A stretch of DNA of 64,000 nt. Origin: Candidatus Hydrogenedentota bacterium (GTDB lineage: Bacteria; Hydrogenedentota; Hydrogenedentia; Hydrogenedentales; JAEUWI01). The notes under the pieces are model-generated. The model made no database searches. It was not told the DNA's origin and worked only from the letters and a program-made list of their open reading frames with translations. Location of the stretch: contig JAEUWI010000003.1 of assembly GCA_016791475.1 (NCBI GenBank), positions 1 through 64,000 of the forward strand, written 5' to 3'. Below are positions 52,215 through 61,901 of this stretch, in pieces (the first letter of the stretch is position 1; each line of letters starts with the position of its first letter). A program made the translations under genes and the position numbers.

Positions 52215-53301
52215 ACCCCTGCGCGTACTCTCCATTGGCCTCGGTTGGGTTGCAACTCACCGACACCTTCCGGTCATGACCGCCAGTCCGTTGTTTGACG
52301 TCGTTGGCGTTGCGGACAAACGGCCGGAGCGCGCTGTGGAAGTGGCCCGAAAGTTCAATGTGCCAAAACACTATTCCGCGCCGGGGCTGGCGGGGGAAGA
52401 CGGTCTGGCTCAGATTCCCTGGCTTGATGACGTGGAGGCGGTGGTCATCGGTGCGAGTCCCTTTGCCCATTACGCCCTGGCAAAGTCCGCCCTGCGCGCG
52501 GGAAAACATGTGCTCACCGAAAAGCCCTTCGCCATGACGGTTGAAGAAGGCGAGGAACTCGTTGCGCTGGCGAAAGAGAAAAGTTGCATACTCGCCGTCG
52601 TGCACAATTTCCAGTTCGCGCCCTCCATGCGCCGCCTACTGGCGGACATTCAATCCGGAAAAATCGGAAGGATTAAGAGCGTCAGCGGAGTCGTCTTTGG
52701 CAATCCGCGACGCAGGTTGCCCGAGTGGTACGAATCGTTGCCGCTGGGGCTTTTCTATGATGAGAGTCCCCACCTCTATTACCTGTTGCGCTCGGTCTTG
52801 CCCAATTCCATGACGCCTGTACAGTGCGATGTATTCCCCGGCTCCGATGGCAAAGCAACCCCCGCCCAATTGAGCCAATGGTTCACTTCGGTATCGGACG
52901 TCGGCGAGACTATTCCGGTGCACCTCTCCATGAATTTTGAGAGCCCCCTGAGCGAGTGGCACCTCCAGGTACACGGGGAGCACGCCTTTGCGGATGTCGA
53001 TATATTCCGCGATATCTATCTATGTCTTCCCAACGATGGCGCCCATACGGCCGCCACGATACTGCGAACGAGTCTGCTTACGTCCATCCAGCACTGGATG
53101 CAACATATCCCCTGCGGGTTCAAGCATTTCAGTGGCCGTATGTGGTATGGAAACGAGGAAGTCTTCCAGCGCTTCGCCGATGCCGTTCGGCGCGGAAAAC
53201 AGCCCGAGGGCATCAGCGGGGAAGACGCCCTGGCGGTTCTCAAGCTGCAACATCATGCCATCGCGACATGCGCCACGCTGCCGAGGCATGGTGACGGCTG
53301 A
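52207..53301 (+). CDS. Gfo/Idh/MocA-family oxidoreductase
   Basis: From ATG 52207 the product has 364 residues. A Rossmann N-terminus (LRVLSIGLGWVATHRHLPVM) with DVVGVADKRPERA and DVEAVVIGASPFAHYALAKSALRAGKHVLTEKPFAMTVEEGEELV is the family signature, including the catalytic EKP lysine. The C-terminal half is the GFO_IDH_MocA alpha/beta domain. It probably oxidises or epimerises a nucleotide sugar in this cluster. The upstream frame of 31 residues belongs to the methyltransferase end. Stop and next start share one base. Confidence 0.92.
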   Translation: MPEPLRVLSIGLGWVATHRHLPVMTASPLFDVVGVADKRPERAVEVARKFNVPKHYSAPGLAGEDGLAQIPWLDDVEAVVIGASPFAHYALAKSALRAGKHVLTEKPFAMTVEEGEELVALAKEKSCILAVVHNFQFAPSMRRLLADIQSGKIGRIKSVSGVVFGNPRRRLPEWYESLPLGLFYDESPHLYYLLRSVLPNSMTPVQCDVFPGSDGKATPAQLSQWFTSVSDVGETIPVHLSMNFESPLSEWHLQVHGEHAFADVDIFRDIYLCLPNDGAHTAATILRTSLLTSIQHWMQHIPCGFKHFSGRMWYGNEEVFQRFADAVRRGKQPEGISGEDALAVLKLQHHAIATCATLPRHGDG

Positions 53302-54476
53302 TGGATTCCCTGACCAACAGCGGGGTACCAGTGCTCCTGGTCACGCATTATTTCGCGGAACAAGGTGGGGGAATAGAGCGCGTAGCCGCCCAACTCGCCG
53401 CCCAACTGGGGCGAACCGGACACAAAATCACCTGGGCCGCAAGTGATACCTGCCAGCTTACGGAGTCGTCCAGGGCCGCGGCGCAATGCGTTCCCATGCG
53501 GACGTGGGACGGCATTCAGCAGGCCACAGGCGCGCCGTGGCCCGTCTGGAGCCCGAGGTCCATACTCCAACTATGGAAACTCGTGGGGCAGACCACGGTC
53601 GTCCATATCCACGACTGCCTCTACATGGGCAACATCGTTGCCTTTCTATTTGCCCGCATGCGCGGACGACCGGTTGTGGTCACCCAACACGTTTCCGATG
53701 TACCCTTCAAGAATCCCGTACTGAAGCTGGCGCTCTGGCTTGCCTATCAGAGTATCGGGCGGCTGTTACTCGGGTGGGCGGATCAGGTCGTCTTTATCAG
53801 CGAAGTGGTTCGCGACGACTTTCTGCGGCACTTTCGGTTTCACCGCGCGCCACAGTTCATTCCAAATGGGGTCGACGCTTCGTTGTTCACGCTTCTCGAT
53901 GCGGATTCGCGGGAAGAAGTTCGCCGCAAACTTTTCGGAACTTTTGCGGACCGAACGGTGTTTATCTTCGCAGGGCGCTTCGTTGAGAAGAAAGGACTCG
54001 CTGTTTTGCGGCGTATCGCCGCTTCGATGCCGGGCAAATGCTTCGTGTTGCTCGGTCAGGGTCCCGTCGATCCGAAGTCCTGGGAACTGGAGAATGTGCG
54101 GGTCGTCGGTGCGGTGTCCCAAACCGAACTTGCGCGGTACTATCAGGCTGCGGACGCCCTGGTGCTACCCAGCGTGGGCGAAGGTCTGCCGCTGGTGGTT
54201 CAAGAGGCCATGAGTACCGGTTTGACGGTCGCGGTATCTTCGAGGACGGCTCGTGCCGACTCGACGGCAAGCGCATACCTGTTGCACGCACCGTGTACGG
54301 ATGAAATGGATGAAGATGCAGTTGTGGAACACTGGATCGACTTGCTGGAGGCCATTGAGCCCCGACATGGCGATGCCGATATCCGCCGAATCGAGATTCG
54401 TCGATTCGCAACGAGCCGCTGGTCGTGGGAGCAATGCGCGGAGCACTACGCGAGCATTTTTCGCACCCTTGCCTGA
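53301..54476 (+). CDS. Family 4 glycosyltransferase
   Basis: This 391-residue GT-B protein has the N-terminal GT4 domain (VPVLLVTHYFAEQGGGIERVAAQLAAQLGRTGH, VVTQHVSDVPFKN, VVFISEVVRDDFLRHF) and the C-terminal nucleotide-sugar part (IPNGVDASLFTLLD, RTVFIFAGRFVEKKGLAVLRRIA, FVLLGQGPVDPKSWE, DALVLPSVGEGLPLVVQEAMSTG). The final E-x7-E pattern (GEGLPLVVQEA) matches the retaining GT4 motif. It is a cytoplasmic sugar transferase in surface glycan synthesis. It ends a run of five coupled genes; a 456-bp gap follows. Confidence 0.94.
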   Translation: MDSLTNSGVPVLLVTHYFAEQGGGIERVAAQLAAQLGRTGHKITWAASDTCQLTESSRAAAQCVPMRTWDGIQQATGAPWPVWSPRSILQLWKLVGQTTVVHIHDCLYMGNIVAFLFARMRGRPVVVTQHVSDVPFKNPVLKLALWLAYQSIGRLLLGWADQVVFISEVVRDDFLRHFRFHRAPQFIPNGVDASLFTLLDADSREEVRRKLFGTFADRTVFIFAGRFVEKKGLAVLRRIAASMPGKCFVLLGQGPVDPKSWELENVRVVGAVSQTELARYYQAADALVLPSVGEGLPLVVQEAMSTGLTVAVSSRTARADSTASAYLLHAPCTDEMDEDAVVEHWIDLLEAIEPRHGDADIRRIEIRRFATSRWSWEQCAEHYASIFRTLA

Positions 54477-54932
54477 CCGTGGGTTTCAGTCTTGGCCTCC
54501 TTTTCCCATCGTACCGCATTTTGTAGCGGACGCACTCCCCCCCTGAACATCGCCTGGTCCCGCACCAGAAGTGCGATTAATGGAATTTATCCATGGCGTA
54601 GCGCCGCCAGGATTAAGATTTCGTAATCGTTACGCGTCGAATACCGCAATGTCGGTACATTAGGCTTACCTTGAATACAAGATCGTATTTACCTCTGAAA
54701 GGCAGTACCTCCAATGCACCGATTCTCCGCGTCCGAGCTCGACAGCGAGGAAAAAGTCGGCCCGAAGGGCACGGGCAACCACAAAGCGGTGGGGGAAACC
54801 AGTGCTCTGCTGGCCGAGTCCAAAAGCGTTCGATATCGCTGTTCGCCGTCGAAGTATGAAAAATGCAGGGGACCTGAATCGAGCAGCAGCCATCGTACCG
54901 TGACAGCGGGGAACAGTGAGGGCATGTTTCCC
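54477..54932. other. 456-bp gap within the glycan cluster
   Basis: I find no supported gene. An open frame runs in phase with the sulfotransferase from 54714, but it has an odd composition, no family match and no ribosome site. The opposite strand also carries open frames without recognisable content. The left end contains GC-rich and AT-rich alternation near 54530-54660. The sulfotransferase start at 54933 probably depends on a promoter in this gap that I cannot place. Confidence 0.5.
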
Positions 54933-55754
54933 ATGAAAAAGCCAAACTTTCTTTACATCGGTATCGCGCGCGCAGGTTCCACCTGGCTCTTCGAAATGCT
55001 TCGCCAACACCCGGAAGTATTTGTTCCGCCGGCGAAGGACGTCTACTTCTTCGACCGCTACTTCGAAAAAGGCCTGACGTGGTATTTCTCACATTTCAAA
55101 CATGCGGACGAGGCCAAAGCCATTGGAGAACTCTCCCATGACTACTATTTCTCCGAAAGGGCACTGAAGCGAATCCATGAAACTCTCCCCGAAGTACGCC
55201 TGATCCTTTGCCTCCGCGAACCTGTCGGGCGGCTGGTTTCGGGTTTCGTTTACAATCGAACCACGGCCCTTCGCAGTGGCGTTTCCCTGGCGGACTATGC
55301 GGCGCAGGAAGAAATCGCCACGCAGTTTGAGTATTACCACCACCTCAAGCGATATATCGACTGTTTCGGCCGCGATCGTGTGCTGGTCGTCTTTTTCGAA
55401 GATATGGTCGAGGAACCGGAGAAATTCATTCGCACCGTCTACCGCTTTCTCGATGTGGATGACTCCTTTGTTCCGCCCAATCTCCACGAGCGGATCAATC
55501 CCGCTCGGGATGCCCGCGCGGAATCGCTCGCACTTTTCGCCTACAGGGTGGCATTGCTTCTGCGCCGGCTCGGACTTTCAAATCTCGTTGGGCGCATTAA
55601 AGAGAGCAAACTGGTGAACCGATTTCTTTATAAAGCCCCCACCGAAGGCCTGGCTGAAAAGCCCTCAACCGAATTGATAGCCAGGCTGCGCCGCGACCAC
55701 GCCCGGCTCGAATCTCTGATTGGTCGCCCCTTGCCTCAGTCCTGGCATGTCTGA
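54933..55754 (+). CDS. PAPS-dependent sulfotransferase
   Basis: From ATG 54933 the product has 273 residues and opens with KPNFLYIGIARAGSTWLFEMLRQHPEVFVPPAKDVYFFDRYFEKG. GIARAGSTWL is the 5'-phosphosulfate loop of the Sulfotransfer_1 family and LILCLREPVGRLVSGFVYN is the 3'-phosphate loop. KDVYFFDRYFEKGLTWYFSHF is the usual start of the substrate region. It would add sulfate to a glycan in this cluster. The gene's stop overlaps the start of the next gene by eight bases. Confidence 0.9.
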   Translation: MKKPNFLYIGIARAGSTWLFEMLRQHPEVFVPPAKDVYFFDRYFEKGLTWYFSHFKHADEAKAIGELSHDYYFSERALKRIHETLPEVRLILCLREPVGRLVSGFVYNRTTALRSGVSLADYAAQEEIATQFEYYHHLKRYIDCFGRDRVLVVFFEDMVEEPEKFIRTVYRFLDVDDSFVPPNLHERINPARDARAESLALFAYRVALLLRRLGLSNLVGRIKESKLVNRFLYKAPTEGLAEKPSTELIARLRRDHARLESLIGRPLPQSWHV

Positions 55755-56757
55755 TCGCCGTCGTGTGCGCCGTACTGCGCTGTTGGTATCGGGAGGCTGC
55801 CTTGCGAGTGCGATCCTGCTGGCACTCCTCCTCCGCGCCTTCCCAATAGACGGAGCAAGCTACCGGGAGACGCTCGCTCAAGGGCGATGGATTGGGCTTG
55901 CGGGGATACTCGCGACCACCGTGTTTCATTGCTGGGTTACGGGCGTTAAATGGCGCTATGTTACCCGCCTCACCAGTCGCGGGACCGATCTCGGCGCGGG
56001 TTATTACTTCTATTCAGCGCTTATCGGTCTGCTGGGGCAGGTGCTGCCATTGCAGGTGGCCATGCTCGCGGGGCGCGGTCTGGCCCTGAGGTTTCATGGC
56101 AAGGTTCCTCTCCGACGCGGCGCTGCTGCTGTGCTCTATGATCAATTCTTCGATGTGCTCGTTCCCCTGACCATGGTCGTACCCATTTTGCTCGCGGCTG
56201 CGAACGTAATCTCTCAGGAGGCGGGGGGATGGTTGTGTTTCACGGCCGTGGGATTGGTGGGCGCACTCCTGGCGATCCTGGGTGCGCAGGCAATTCAAGT
56301 CCTGCTGCGTCCGCTGCTGCTGCTGCCTCGGGATTGGAAGCTCTCCGGGCTCGCCCGTTCACTCCAGGAGGGCACGTCCCTCACCGAGCGTCAAACGCTC
56401 GTAACGCTATACACGCTTTCGTCCCTTCGAGTGGCCAACCTGGTTTTTCGCGCCTGGCTGGTGGGCTGGACGCTGCACCTCGACCTGTCCTGGATGGTGA
56501 TCCTCTTTGCCCATTGCGGCGTGACCTTCTCCCTCATTTTCGCCTTTCTGCCGGGTGCACTGGGGGTCGTCGAGTGGGGATGGGTCGGGATGCTCCACCT
56601 CTTCGGCGTCGACACCGTTGACGCAACCCACTATGCCCTCTCCAGCCGGCTCTTCGCCCTGGCCGCGCTGGTCGCCATCAATCTCGTTCACGCTATCGCG
56701 CTCATGGCATACTGGGGGCTTCGTGGCCTCCGCCGCCGTAGAGACAACACTCCCTGA
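55747..56757 (+). CDS. LPG synthase TM/UPF0104-like membrane protein (flippase-like)
   Basis: From ATG 55747 the product has 336 residues with about eight hydrophobic helices (VSGGCLASAILLALLL, GLAGILATTVFHCWVTGVKW, YYFYSALIGLLGQVLPLQVAMLAGRG, VLVPLTMVVPILLAAANVI, and others). The pattern G-LL-Q-LPL-V-ML-RG and the region VVEWGWVGMLHLFGV match the AglD/LPG_synthase_TM family, in which the glycosyl-donor or lipid-flipping role is proposed. Here it lies in a surface-glycan cluster and could move a lipid-linked intermediate across the membrane. Confidence 0.82.
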   Translation: MSDRRRVRRTALLVSGGCLASAILLALLLRAFPIDGASYRETLAQGRWIGLAGILATTVFHCWVTGVKWRYVTRLTSRGTDLGAGYYFYSALIGLLGQVLPLQVAMLAGRGLALRFHGKVPLRRGAAAVLYDQFFDVLVPLTMVVPILLAAANVISQEAGGWLCFTAVGLVGALLAILGAQAIQVLLRPLLLLPRDWKLSGLARSLQEGTSLTERQTLVTLYTLSSLRVANLVFRAWLVGWTLHLDLSWMVILFAHCGVTFSLIFAFLPGALGVVEWGWVGMLHLFGVDTVDATHYALSSRLFALAALVAINLVHAIALMAYWGLRGLRRRRDNTP

Positions 56758-59065
56758 ACGGCCGGGACGCGGGCCGCCTTGGAAGGCTTGGAAGAGGATA
56801 TACTCCGAAGTGATCGAACGAAACTTGAGAGGCCCCTGGCCCTGGCTGCTACTTGCGTGTATCACTCTGTTGGCGGCTCTGGGACTGACGAATTTCTTAC
56901 GCGCCATGCCCGTGGAGATCAGCCTCGATCTTGACACACCGGCGGAGCAGGTGTCCGCCCACTGGCACGGAGGTTCGAGCAGTTTCGAGCAGCTTGCCGA
57001 TGCGTGGTCTCCCCATCATTACAAGGTCCGGATCACCGCGCCGCCCGGCGGGGAGGGGGGGGATGGGGGCTACCAATTGATCGTCATGGCCACAATCGAC
57101 CAGGTGAACTTCTCCGACGAATCGCTCTGGGGCAAGGCCAGCAGCTACTTCATGCTCCATGGCGCGGAACGCCCCGCGACACTCGAACTGGAGGGGTGGA
57201 ACCTTGGCGCGACGCCTTATCTCTCTTTTGAGACGGATATGGCTTCGGAGGCGGTGGAGATTCAGTCGGGAGACGAAGCGCCGCAAACGGTATCCCTCCA
57301 GAGTGCGGAGCGGGGCAAACTCAAGCACCCCTTGTCCACGGATACGCGCCGCTATCGCTATACGGGCGAAGTGCCGCTACGCCATGTGAATGAAGTGGCA
57401 ATCGCTATTGCGGGGGTCGACCAGCCGACCGTCCACCGCCTCTATGTGAACAGTCTTATCCCGCGCCTGTACTTCGCGCAGGGGCGTCCGGCCAAATCGC
57501 CCACGGCAATCAACACGGAGCACTGGAAGCCCGCTTGGAGCGGAGACCGCTTCTTACTGCCCGGCGCCTTTCTGCTGGGGAGTACCTTCCTCCCGACATT
57601 GGTGATCCTCTGGGCGGGACTCTTCTGCGGCTTTCTCGCGTGTCTCCTGATCGCCCGGCTCCTGTGGACGTTGTTGCGGTCGCTATGGCGGTCGTCCATG
57701 GAAAACCGCATCGAAGGCCCGCTTCCAGTACGAGCTTTTCTCGCGTTTTGTTTGCCCGCCTTTCTTGTGTGGTCCTTCTTCCTCCTGGTCTTCTATCCCG
57801 GCACCATGAATGCCGATTCCCTAACCCAGTGGTCGGAAATTCCGGACTTCAAGTTCACGGCAATCCATCCGCCCATCTACGCCCTATGCATGTGGCTGGG
57901 CACCTTTCTGTGGGATTCACCCGCCACCACGGCACTGTTCCAGATACTGGCCGCGTCCATCGTCGTCGGCAGCGCATTCTCCCTCCTCTGGAAGGCGGGT
58001 GTTCCCCGCGCGGTGGTGCTGGCGCTCTACGCCGTCACCGTGCTCTCCCCCCGCAACAACACGACCCTGATTTCCCTGATGAAGGACACGCCCTACGCCA
58101 TCGCCATGCTCGCCATGGTGGTCCTGCTTGCGTGGTACCTCGTCCAGCCAGGCCGGAAAGCCCTCCTGCGATGGGGGGCGGCGGGGCTCTGCCTTGGCGC
58201 GGCCTGCGTCTTTCGCTATAACGGCCCCCTCGTGGCCGCTGTCTTTATCCCCCTTGTTTTCATTTACTTTCCCCGCCAATGGCGCGCGGGGCTGCTCTTG
58301 ACCGCGGGGTACTTCGTCGTCACCGTGGGGGTAAATCACGGCGTCTATTCCCGAATCTCCATCGATACCGAGAATGGGGGCGCCCACGACTTGACCACCT
58401 GCCACCTCGCCATCCTGCTGGATCGGGACGTGCCCATCCGGTCGGAACAATTCGAGTTTCTGAGCAAGGTGCGCGACCTGGAAGACCGCTGGGCCTACGA
58501 TCCCCGGCGCGTGGCCTCGGTCGTGCAGCCCTTTGAAGAGCTCTACCGCCGCGCGTGGGCAAAGGAAAACAGCCAGGCGTACATGGCCCTCTACAAGTCC
58601 CTCGTCATGCGAAACCTTCTAAACGCCGCCATGTACCAGGTCGAACGGGGCGAATTCCTCTACGTGCCCTGGCAGACCGAAGTCGATATGGAAACCTACT
58701 TTCTCGGCATAAGTTCCAACGATCTGGGGCTATGGAACACCCAGCTCTTCCTCGAACTGCCCGATCAGCTTCGCGCACTCCTCGCCGCGACGGCCAAACC
58801 CGGCCTGAATTGGCTCTTCTGGCGACCGGCCCTGCCGCTCTACATCATCCTCATCGCCTGCATTGTTCTCTGCATTCGCCAGCGCAATCTCGCCTGGAGC
58901 ATTGTCTATCTGCCTTTCGTCCTCAACACGGGAACCATCGCCCTCGCCGCCATCTCCCAGGCCTGCCGCTACCAGTTTCCCCTCACCTTCGCCGCCGCCT
59001 TCCTCGTGGGGCTGGCCTGCCTGCCGCGTCCGACCCCGCCAGTGACTGAAACGACACAGGATTGA
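56723..59065 (+). CDS. Large GT-C-like polytopic membrane protein (DUF6020-like)
   Basis: I use the GTG at 56723, 35 bp inside the previous gene; GTG 56811 is an alternative. The 780-residue protein has a helix near residue 45 (PWPWLLLACITLLAALGLTNF), an extracytoplasmic domain to about 300, then about eight helices. The motif FYPGTMNADSLTQW and KFTAIHPPIYALCMWLGTFLW is the DxxxQ/HPP pattern of DUF6020 and related GT-C glycosyltransferases, which use polyprenyl-phosphate sugars on the outer face. RYNGPLVAAVFIPLVF, KDTPYAIAMLAMVVLLAWYL and YQFPLTFAAAFLVGLACLPR fit. It is the last gene of the cluster and could complete the glycan on the outer side. Confidence 0.75.
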   Translation: MASAAVETTLPERPGRGPPWKAWKRIYSEVIERNLRGPWPWLLLACITLLAALGLTNFLRAMPVEISLDLDTPAEQVSAHWHGGSSSFEQLADAWSPHHYKVRITAPPGGEGGDGGYQLIVMATIDQVNFSDESLWGKASSYFMLHGAERPATLELEGWNLGATPYLSFETDMASEAVEIQSGDEAPQTVSLQSAERGKLKHPLSTDTRRYRYTGEVPLRHVNEVAIAIAGVDQPTVHRLYVNSLIPRLYFAQGRPAKSPTAINTEHWKPAWSGDRFLLPGAFLLGSTFLPTLVILWAGLFCGFLACLLIARLLWTLLRSLWRSSMENRIEGPLPVRAFLAFCLPAFLVWSFFLLVFYPGTMNADSLTQWSEIPDFKFTAIHPPIYALCMWLGTFLWDSPATTALFQILAASIVVGSAFSLLWKAGVPRAVVLALYAVTVLSPRNNTTLISLMKDTPYAIAMLAMVVLLAWYLVQPGRKALLRWGAAGLCLGAACVFRYNGPLVAAVFIPLVFIYFPRQWRAGLLLTAGYFVVTVGVNHGVYSRISIDTENGGAHDLTTCHLAILLDRDVPIRSEQFEFLSKVRDLEDRWAYDPRRVASVVQPFEELYRRAWAKENSQAYMALYKSLVMRNLLNAAMYQVERGEFLYVPWQTEVDMETYFLGISSNDLGLWNTQLFLELPDQLRALLAATAKPGLNWLFWRPALPLYIILIACIVLCIRQRNLAWSIVYLPFVLNTGTIALAAISQACRYQFPLTFAAAFLVGLACLPRPTPPVTETTQD

Positions 59066-59217
59066 AGGGTTCCATTCCTCGATTTCCACAATTGGCGAAG
59101 CTCTAGGTGTAGGAATATCGTGGCTAATCTGAACAGGCCCGTTTGTATCTCGGTCCCTTGACAGCATTCCCCGCGGCGGTGTCCATGTCGTAAACTGACC
59201 CCGGCTGGAACGACACC

Positions 59218-59460
59218 ATGGAAATCGCCCACACCACCGACTTTATCCTACTCCACCGCTGGCGCGCATCGCGGGACGCCGAAGCCTTTCGCGCCCTCGC
59301 CGAGCGCTATGCGGGTCTCGTTTTCGCCGCCGCCCACCGGGTGCTACGCGATCCGTCCGAGGCCGAGGACGTGGCCCAGGAGTGCTTCCTGACCCTCGCC
59401 CAGGCCCGAAAACCCCCAGAGCGCAACCTCGGAGCCTGGCTCAACGTGTGGCCGAGTTGC
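59218..59460 (+). pseudogene. Truncated ECF sigma factor (region 2 only)
   Basis: The ATG at 59218 with GGAA upstream opens an ECF sigma factor: FRALAERYAGLVFAAAHRVLRDPSEAEDVAQECFLTLAQ is a clear region 2 with the DPSEAEDVAQE motif, and RNLGAWLNV is where the linker to region 4 begins. Homology stops near 59448 and the frame runs into sequence that is the 3' end of the opposite-strand gene (stop at 59462-59464). Region 4 is gone, so the protein cannot recognise promoters normally. The breakpoint coincides with the neighbouring gene's end, which suggests a rearrangement. Confidence 0.8.
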
Positions 59461-59461
59461 T

Positions 59462-61864
59462 TCAACTTGCGCTGGGGAGCACTACAACAAGGTCCTGCGT
59501 CTCGAGCCCCCCGTCGTTCTCTCCCAGGTCCAGGTGGACTGGTTCGAATCCGGGGGCCTCGATTTGCAGTAGCCAGTGACCGCTGTAAGGGAGGCTGACG
59601 GAAAAGATGCCCTGAGTGTTTGAAAAGCGTTCTCGAAGCACACGCGACTCTGTATCGTTGGCGAGCGAAAGGATCACGGTAAAGTCTGTTACGGGCTGGC
59701 CGTCCCTGGCGCTAACAGCACCGCCGACCGAAAGTGCGGACCTCAGTCGTACGAGTATGCCATCGCCAGAATCGCTGCCGACGGTCATCATGTGGTCGCC
59801 GTAACCACGGGCCGATACTTGGAGGACGTAAGTACCCAGGGGCAGGCCATCAAGGTGAAACTCACCGTGCTCGTCCGTAACTCTCGCGGGTATAAGGCCC
59901 AACGGCGATGCGTTCATGACCGAAGCCTTTACACGGGCTCCCTGGACGGGCGCATCGCTTTCATCAACCACAACGCCCGATACGTCGAATAGATCGCCGG
60001 GATCATAGACCAATTCAAGCCCAGTCAGCGACTCACCGGGCGCGATATGAACCGTCTCCAAATCACTCGGACTCTTCCCCGGAGGAATGACGCGCAGCAG
60101 GTATGTCCCGGCGCAGACACCGCCCATTACGAAATTCCCCTCAAAGTCGGTCTTAGCGTGGGGCATCAGCATGGGGAAACCGAGTTTGGGATCCTCTCCG
60201 TGGGCCTGTATCTGGCAAGCGACGGGGGTGCCGTCTGGGTCGATAACCCTTCCGGCGATGATGCCCGAGCAGGCCAGTGCCAGGACGATCTCTATGGAAT
60301 CGGAACCAGGCGCGCCCGCAAGAAACGGCCCCTGAAAACCGCTTTTCTGTTCCAGGGTTTCGGCGCTCAGATTGACCGCCACGCCGTCCGCATAATCGCC
60401 AAAGGAAAAGCGGCCGTCGGTCCCCGTGTAGAACTCCGCCAGCACTTGCGGCCCCTCTTCGTTTCGGGCGCGGACAGTAGCGTCCGGAACCGGTCTTCCC
60501 TCTGTATCTAAGACGACCCCCGCTAACGTGGCGCCCGGCGTGAGAATAAAATCGACGTCGCCCAGTTCACCGCCTTCCTCAACGACAACGCTGTGCTCCA
60601 AGGGCGGCCTCGGATCCTGGGGGTAAGCGGGTATCCTCTCGCTAAGGGCTACCTGGTATTTCCCCGGCGGCAGGCCGCTCACGAGATAGGCGCCTTCCGC
60701 GTCGGATGCGCTGGAGAAGAATACCCTCTGCGATTCATGGTTGGCCCAGACGACCACGTTGCGAATGCCCGCGCCGGTGTTGCCATCGGCGATCCGCCCG
60801 CGAATCCGTCCGCCATGAATAAGCCTGAGCGTCAGGGGCGGCTGTTTTCGAGCCGGGTCGATTTCCACCTCTTCCGGGCCCTCCGCGAGGGCGTACGTTT
60901 TGTCGTCGATTCCAACCGAGTAGATACCCTTGCCCACGGATGCGAACTCGGCCAATCCTTCCGCATCGCTGACCGCCTGGAGGCGGTCGATCTCGGTCAC
61001 CGCGTGGGAGAGTGTCACGGTCACGTTCGGGATCGGAGTCCCATCGTCCGCAAGGACCACCCGACACTCAACCATCGCTCCAGCGTCCAAAACAATTCGG
61101 GCAGTATCGCGGCCCGTGGGGATTTCCTCCGTGATCACACTGCCGAATCCATCCGCCGAAACCAGCAACTTCCACGATCCGGGCGCCAGCCAGGAAAGGC
61201 GAAAGCGTCCGACATCATCCGTCGTTGCCGCCTTTGCCTCGATGATGTGCTTGAAGGCTTGTCTACCCGCCTGCTCCAGGGGAAATACACGCGCGCCTGC
61301 AATTGCGGCTCCATTTCGAGTGACTACCGTGCCGCCCAGATAGTCTCCCCCGGCGAGAACAAGAAAGACCTCCTCGACCGGCTGGTTTAAACGCAGGTGA
61401 ACGCGCTCGATGGCGCGGCCCGTTTCGTGTTCGGCAGTCACCACAATCCAGCCCCGCCGCAAGTCACGAAATTCGAAGCGGCCATCCGCTTCCGTATTCA
61501 TGGGGGCCGGCCCTGCCGGTGGGTCGCTGTCCGACAGATCCGGCACCGGCACTTGAATTCTGCTGGACGACCAGCGATAGCGGATAGAAGCGTGTGCGGC
61601 GGGATGCCCGTCGGGCTGGAGAACGATTCCCCGGACAGCGCAGAGGGATTCGTCATTCAGGGGGGCTTTGCCCTCTTTAGTACCCTTGGTCAGGGAAACG
61701 GACTCCGCGGGTAACACGTTCGTATCCCACGCCGTACTAGACACGGCGATCACAGGGAGAACTTGGCCACTTATTTCGGGGGTGGGCCGCCTAATATAGA
61801 ACAGGGCCCCCGAAAGCGCCACCAAGGTTAGAATGATGACCGCAAGTCTATTCCGCCTTCGCAA
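59462..61864 (-). CDS. Large carboxypeptidase-regulatory-like (CarboxypepD_reg) repeat protein
   Basis: The TTG start follows AGGAGGG and the protein has 800 residues. An N-terminal helix (LAVIILTLVALSGALFYI) anchors or exports it. The rest is a series of 80-100-residue beta-sandwich repeats of the CarboxypepD_reg/Cna-B type, each with the pattern G-V-D--G-PV-GA-V (for example GTVVTRNGAAIAGARVFPLE, GVVLDTEGRPVPDATVRARNEEG, GRVIDPDGTPVACQIQAHGED, GVVVDESDAPVQGARVKASVMN, and FHLDGLPLGTYVLQVSARGY). At least seven units are visible. Proteins of this kind are common near ECF sigma genes in planctomycete-like bacteria. The strong promoter at 61902-61930 serves it. It abuts and truncates the ECF gene. 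Confidence 0.85.
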   Translation of the reverse strand: MRRRNRLAVIILTLVALSGALFYIRRPTPEISGQVLPVIAVSSTAWDTNVLPAESVSLTKGTKEGKAPLNDESLCAVRGIVLQPDGHPAAHASIRYRWSSSRIQVPVPDLSDSDPPAGPAPMNTEADGRFEFRDLRRGWIVVTAEHETGRAIERVHLRLNQPVEEVFLVLAGGDYLGGTVVTRNGAAIAGARVFPLEQAGRQAFKHIIEAKAATTDDVGRFRLSWLAPGSWKLLVSADGFGSVITEEIPTGRDTARIVLDAGAMVECRVVLADDGTPIPNVTVTLSHAVTEIDRLQAVSDAEGLAEFASVGKGIYSVGIDDKTYALAEGPEEVEIDPARKQPPLTLRLIHGGRIRGRIADGNTGAGIRNVVVWANHESQRVFFSSASDAEGAYLVSGLPPGKYQVALSERIPAYPQDPRPPLEHSVVVEEGGELGDVDFILTPGATLAGVVLDTEGRPVPDATVRARNEEGPQVLAEFYTGTDGRFSFGDYADGVAVNLSAETLEQKSGFQGPFLAGAPGSDSIEIVLALACSGIIAGRVIDPDGTPVACQIQAHGEDPKLGFPMLMPHAKTDFEGNFVMGGVCAGTYLLRVIPPGKSPSDLETVHIAPGESLTGLELVYDPGDLFDVSGVVVDESDAPVQGARVKASVMNASPLGLIPARVTDEHGEFHLDGLPLGTYVLQVSARGYGDHMMTVGSDSGDGILVRLRSALSVGGAVSARDGQPVTDFTVILSLANDTESRVLRERFSNTQGIFSVSLPYSGHWLLQIEAPGFEPVHLDLGENDGGLETQDLVVVLPSAS

Positions 61865-61901
61865 GTTTTTGCCCTCCTATTGTCACCACGCGAACACGTG
61901 T

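Noticed and set aside
54714-54932. An N-terminal extension of the sulfotransferase
   Set aside because: The family begins at the KPNFLYIG segment, the extension has no ribosome site and its composition is unlike a folded protein.
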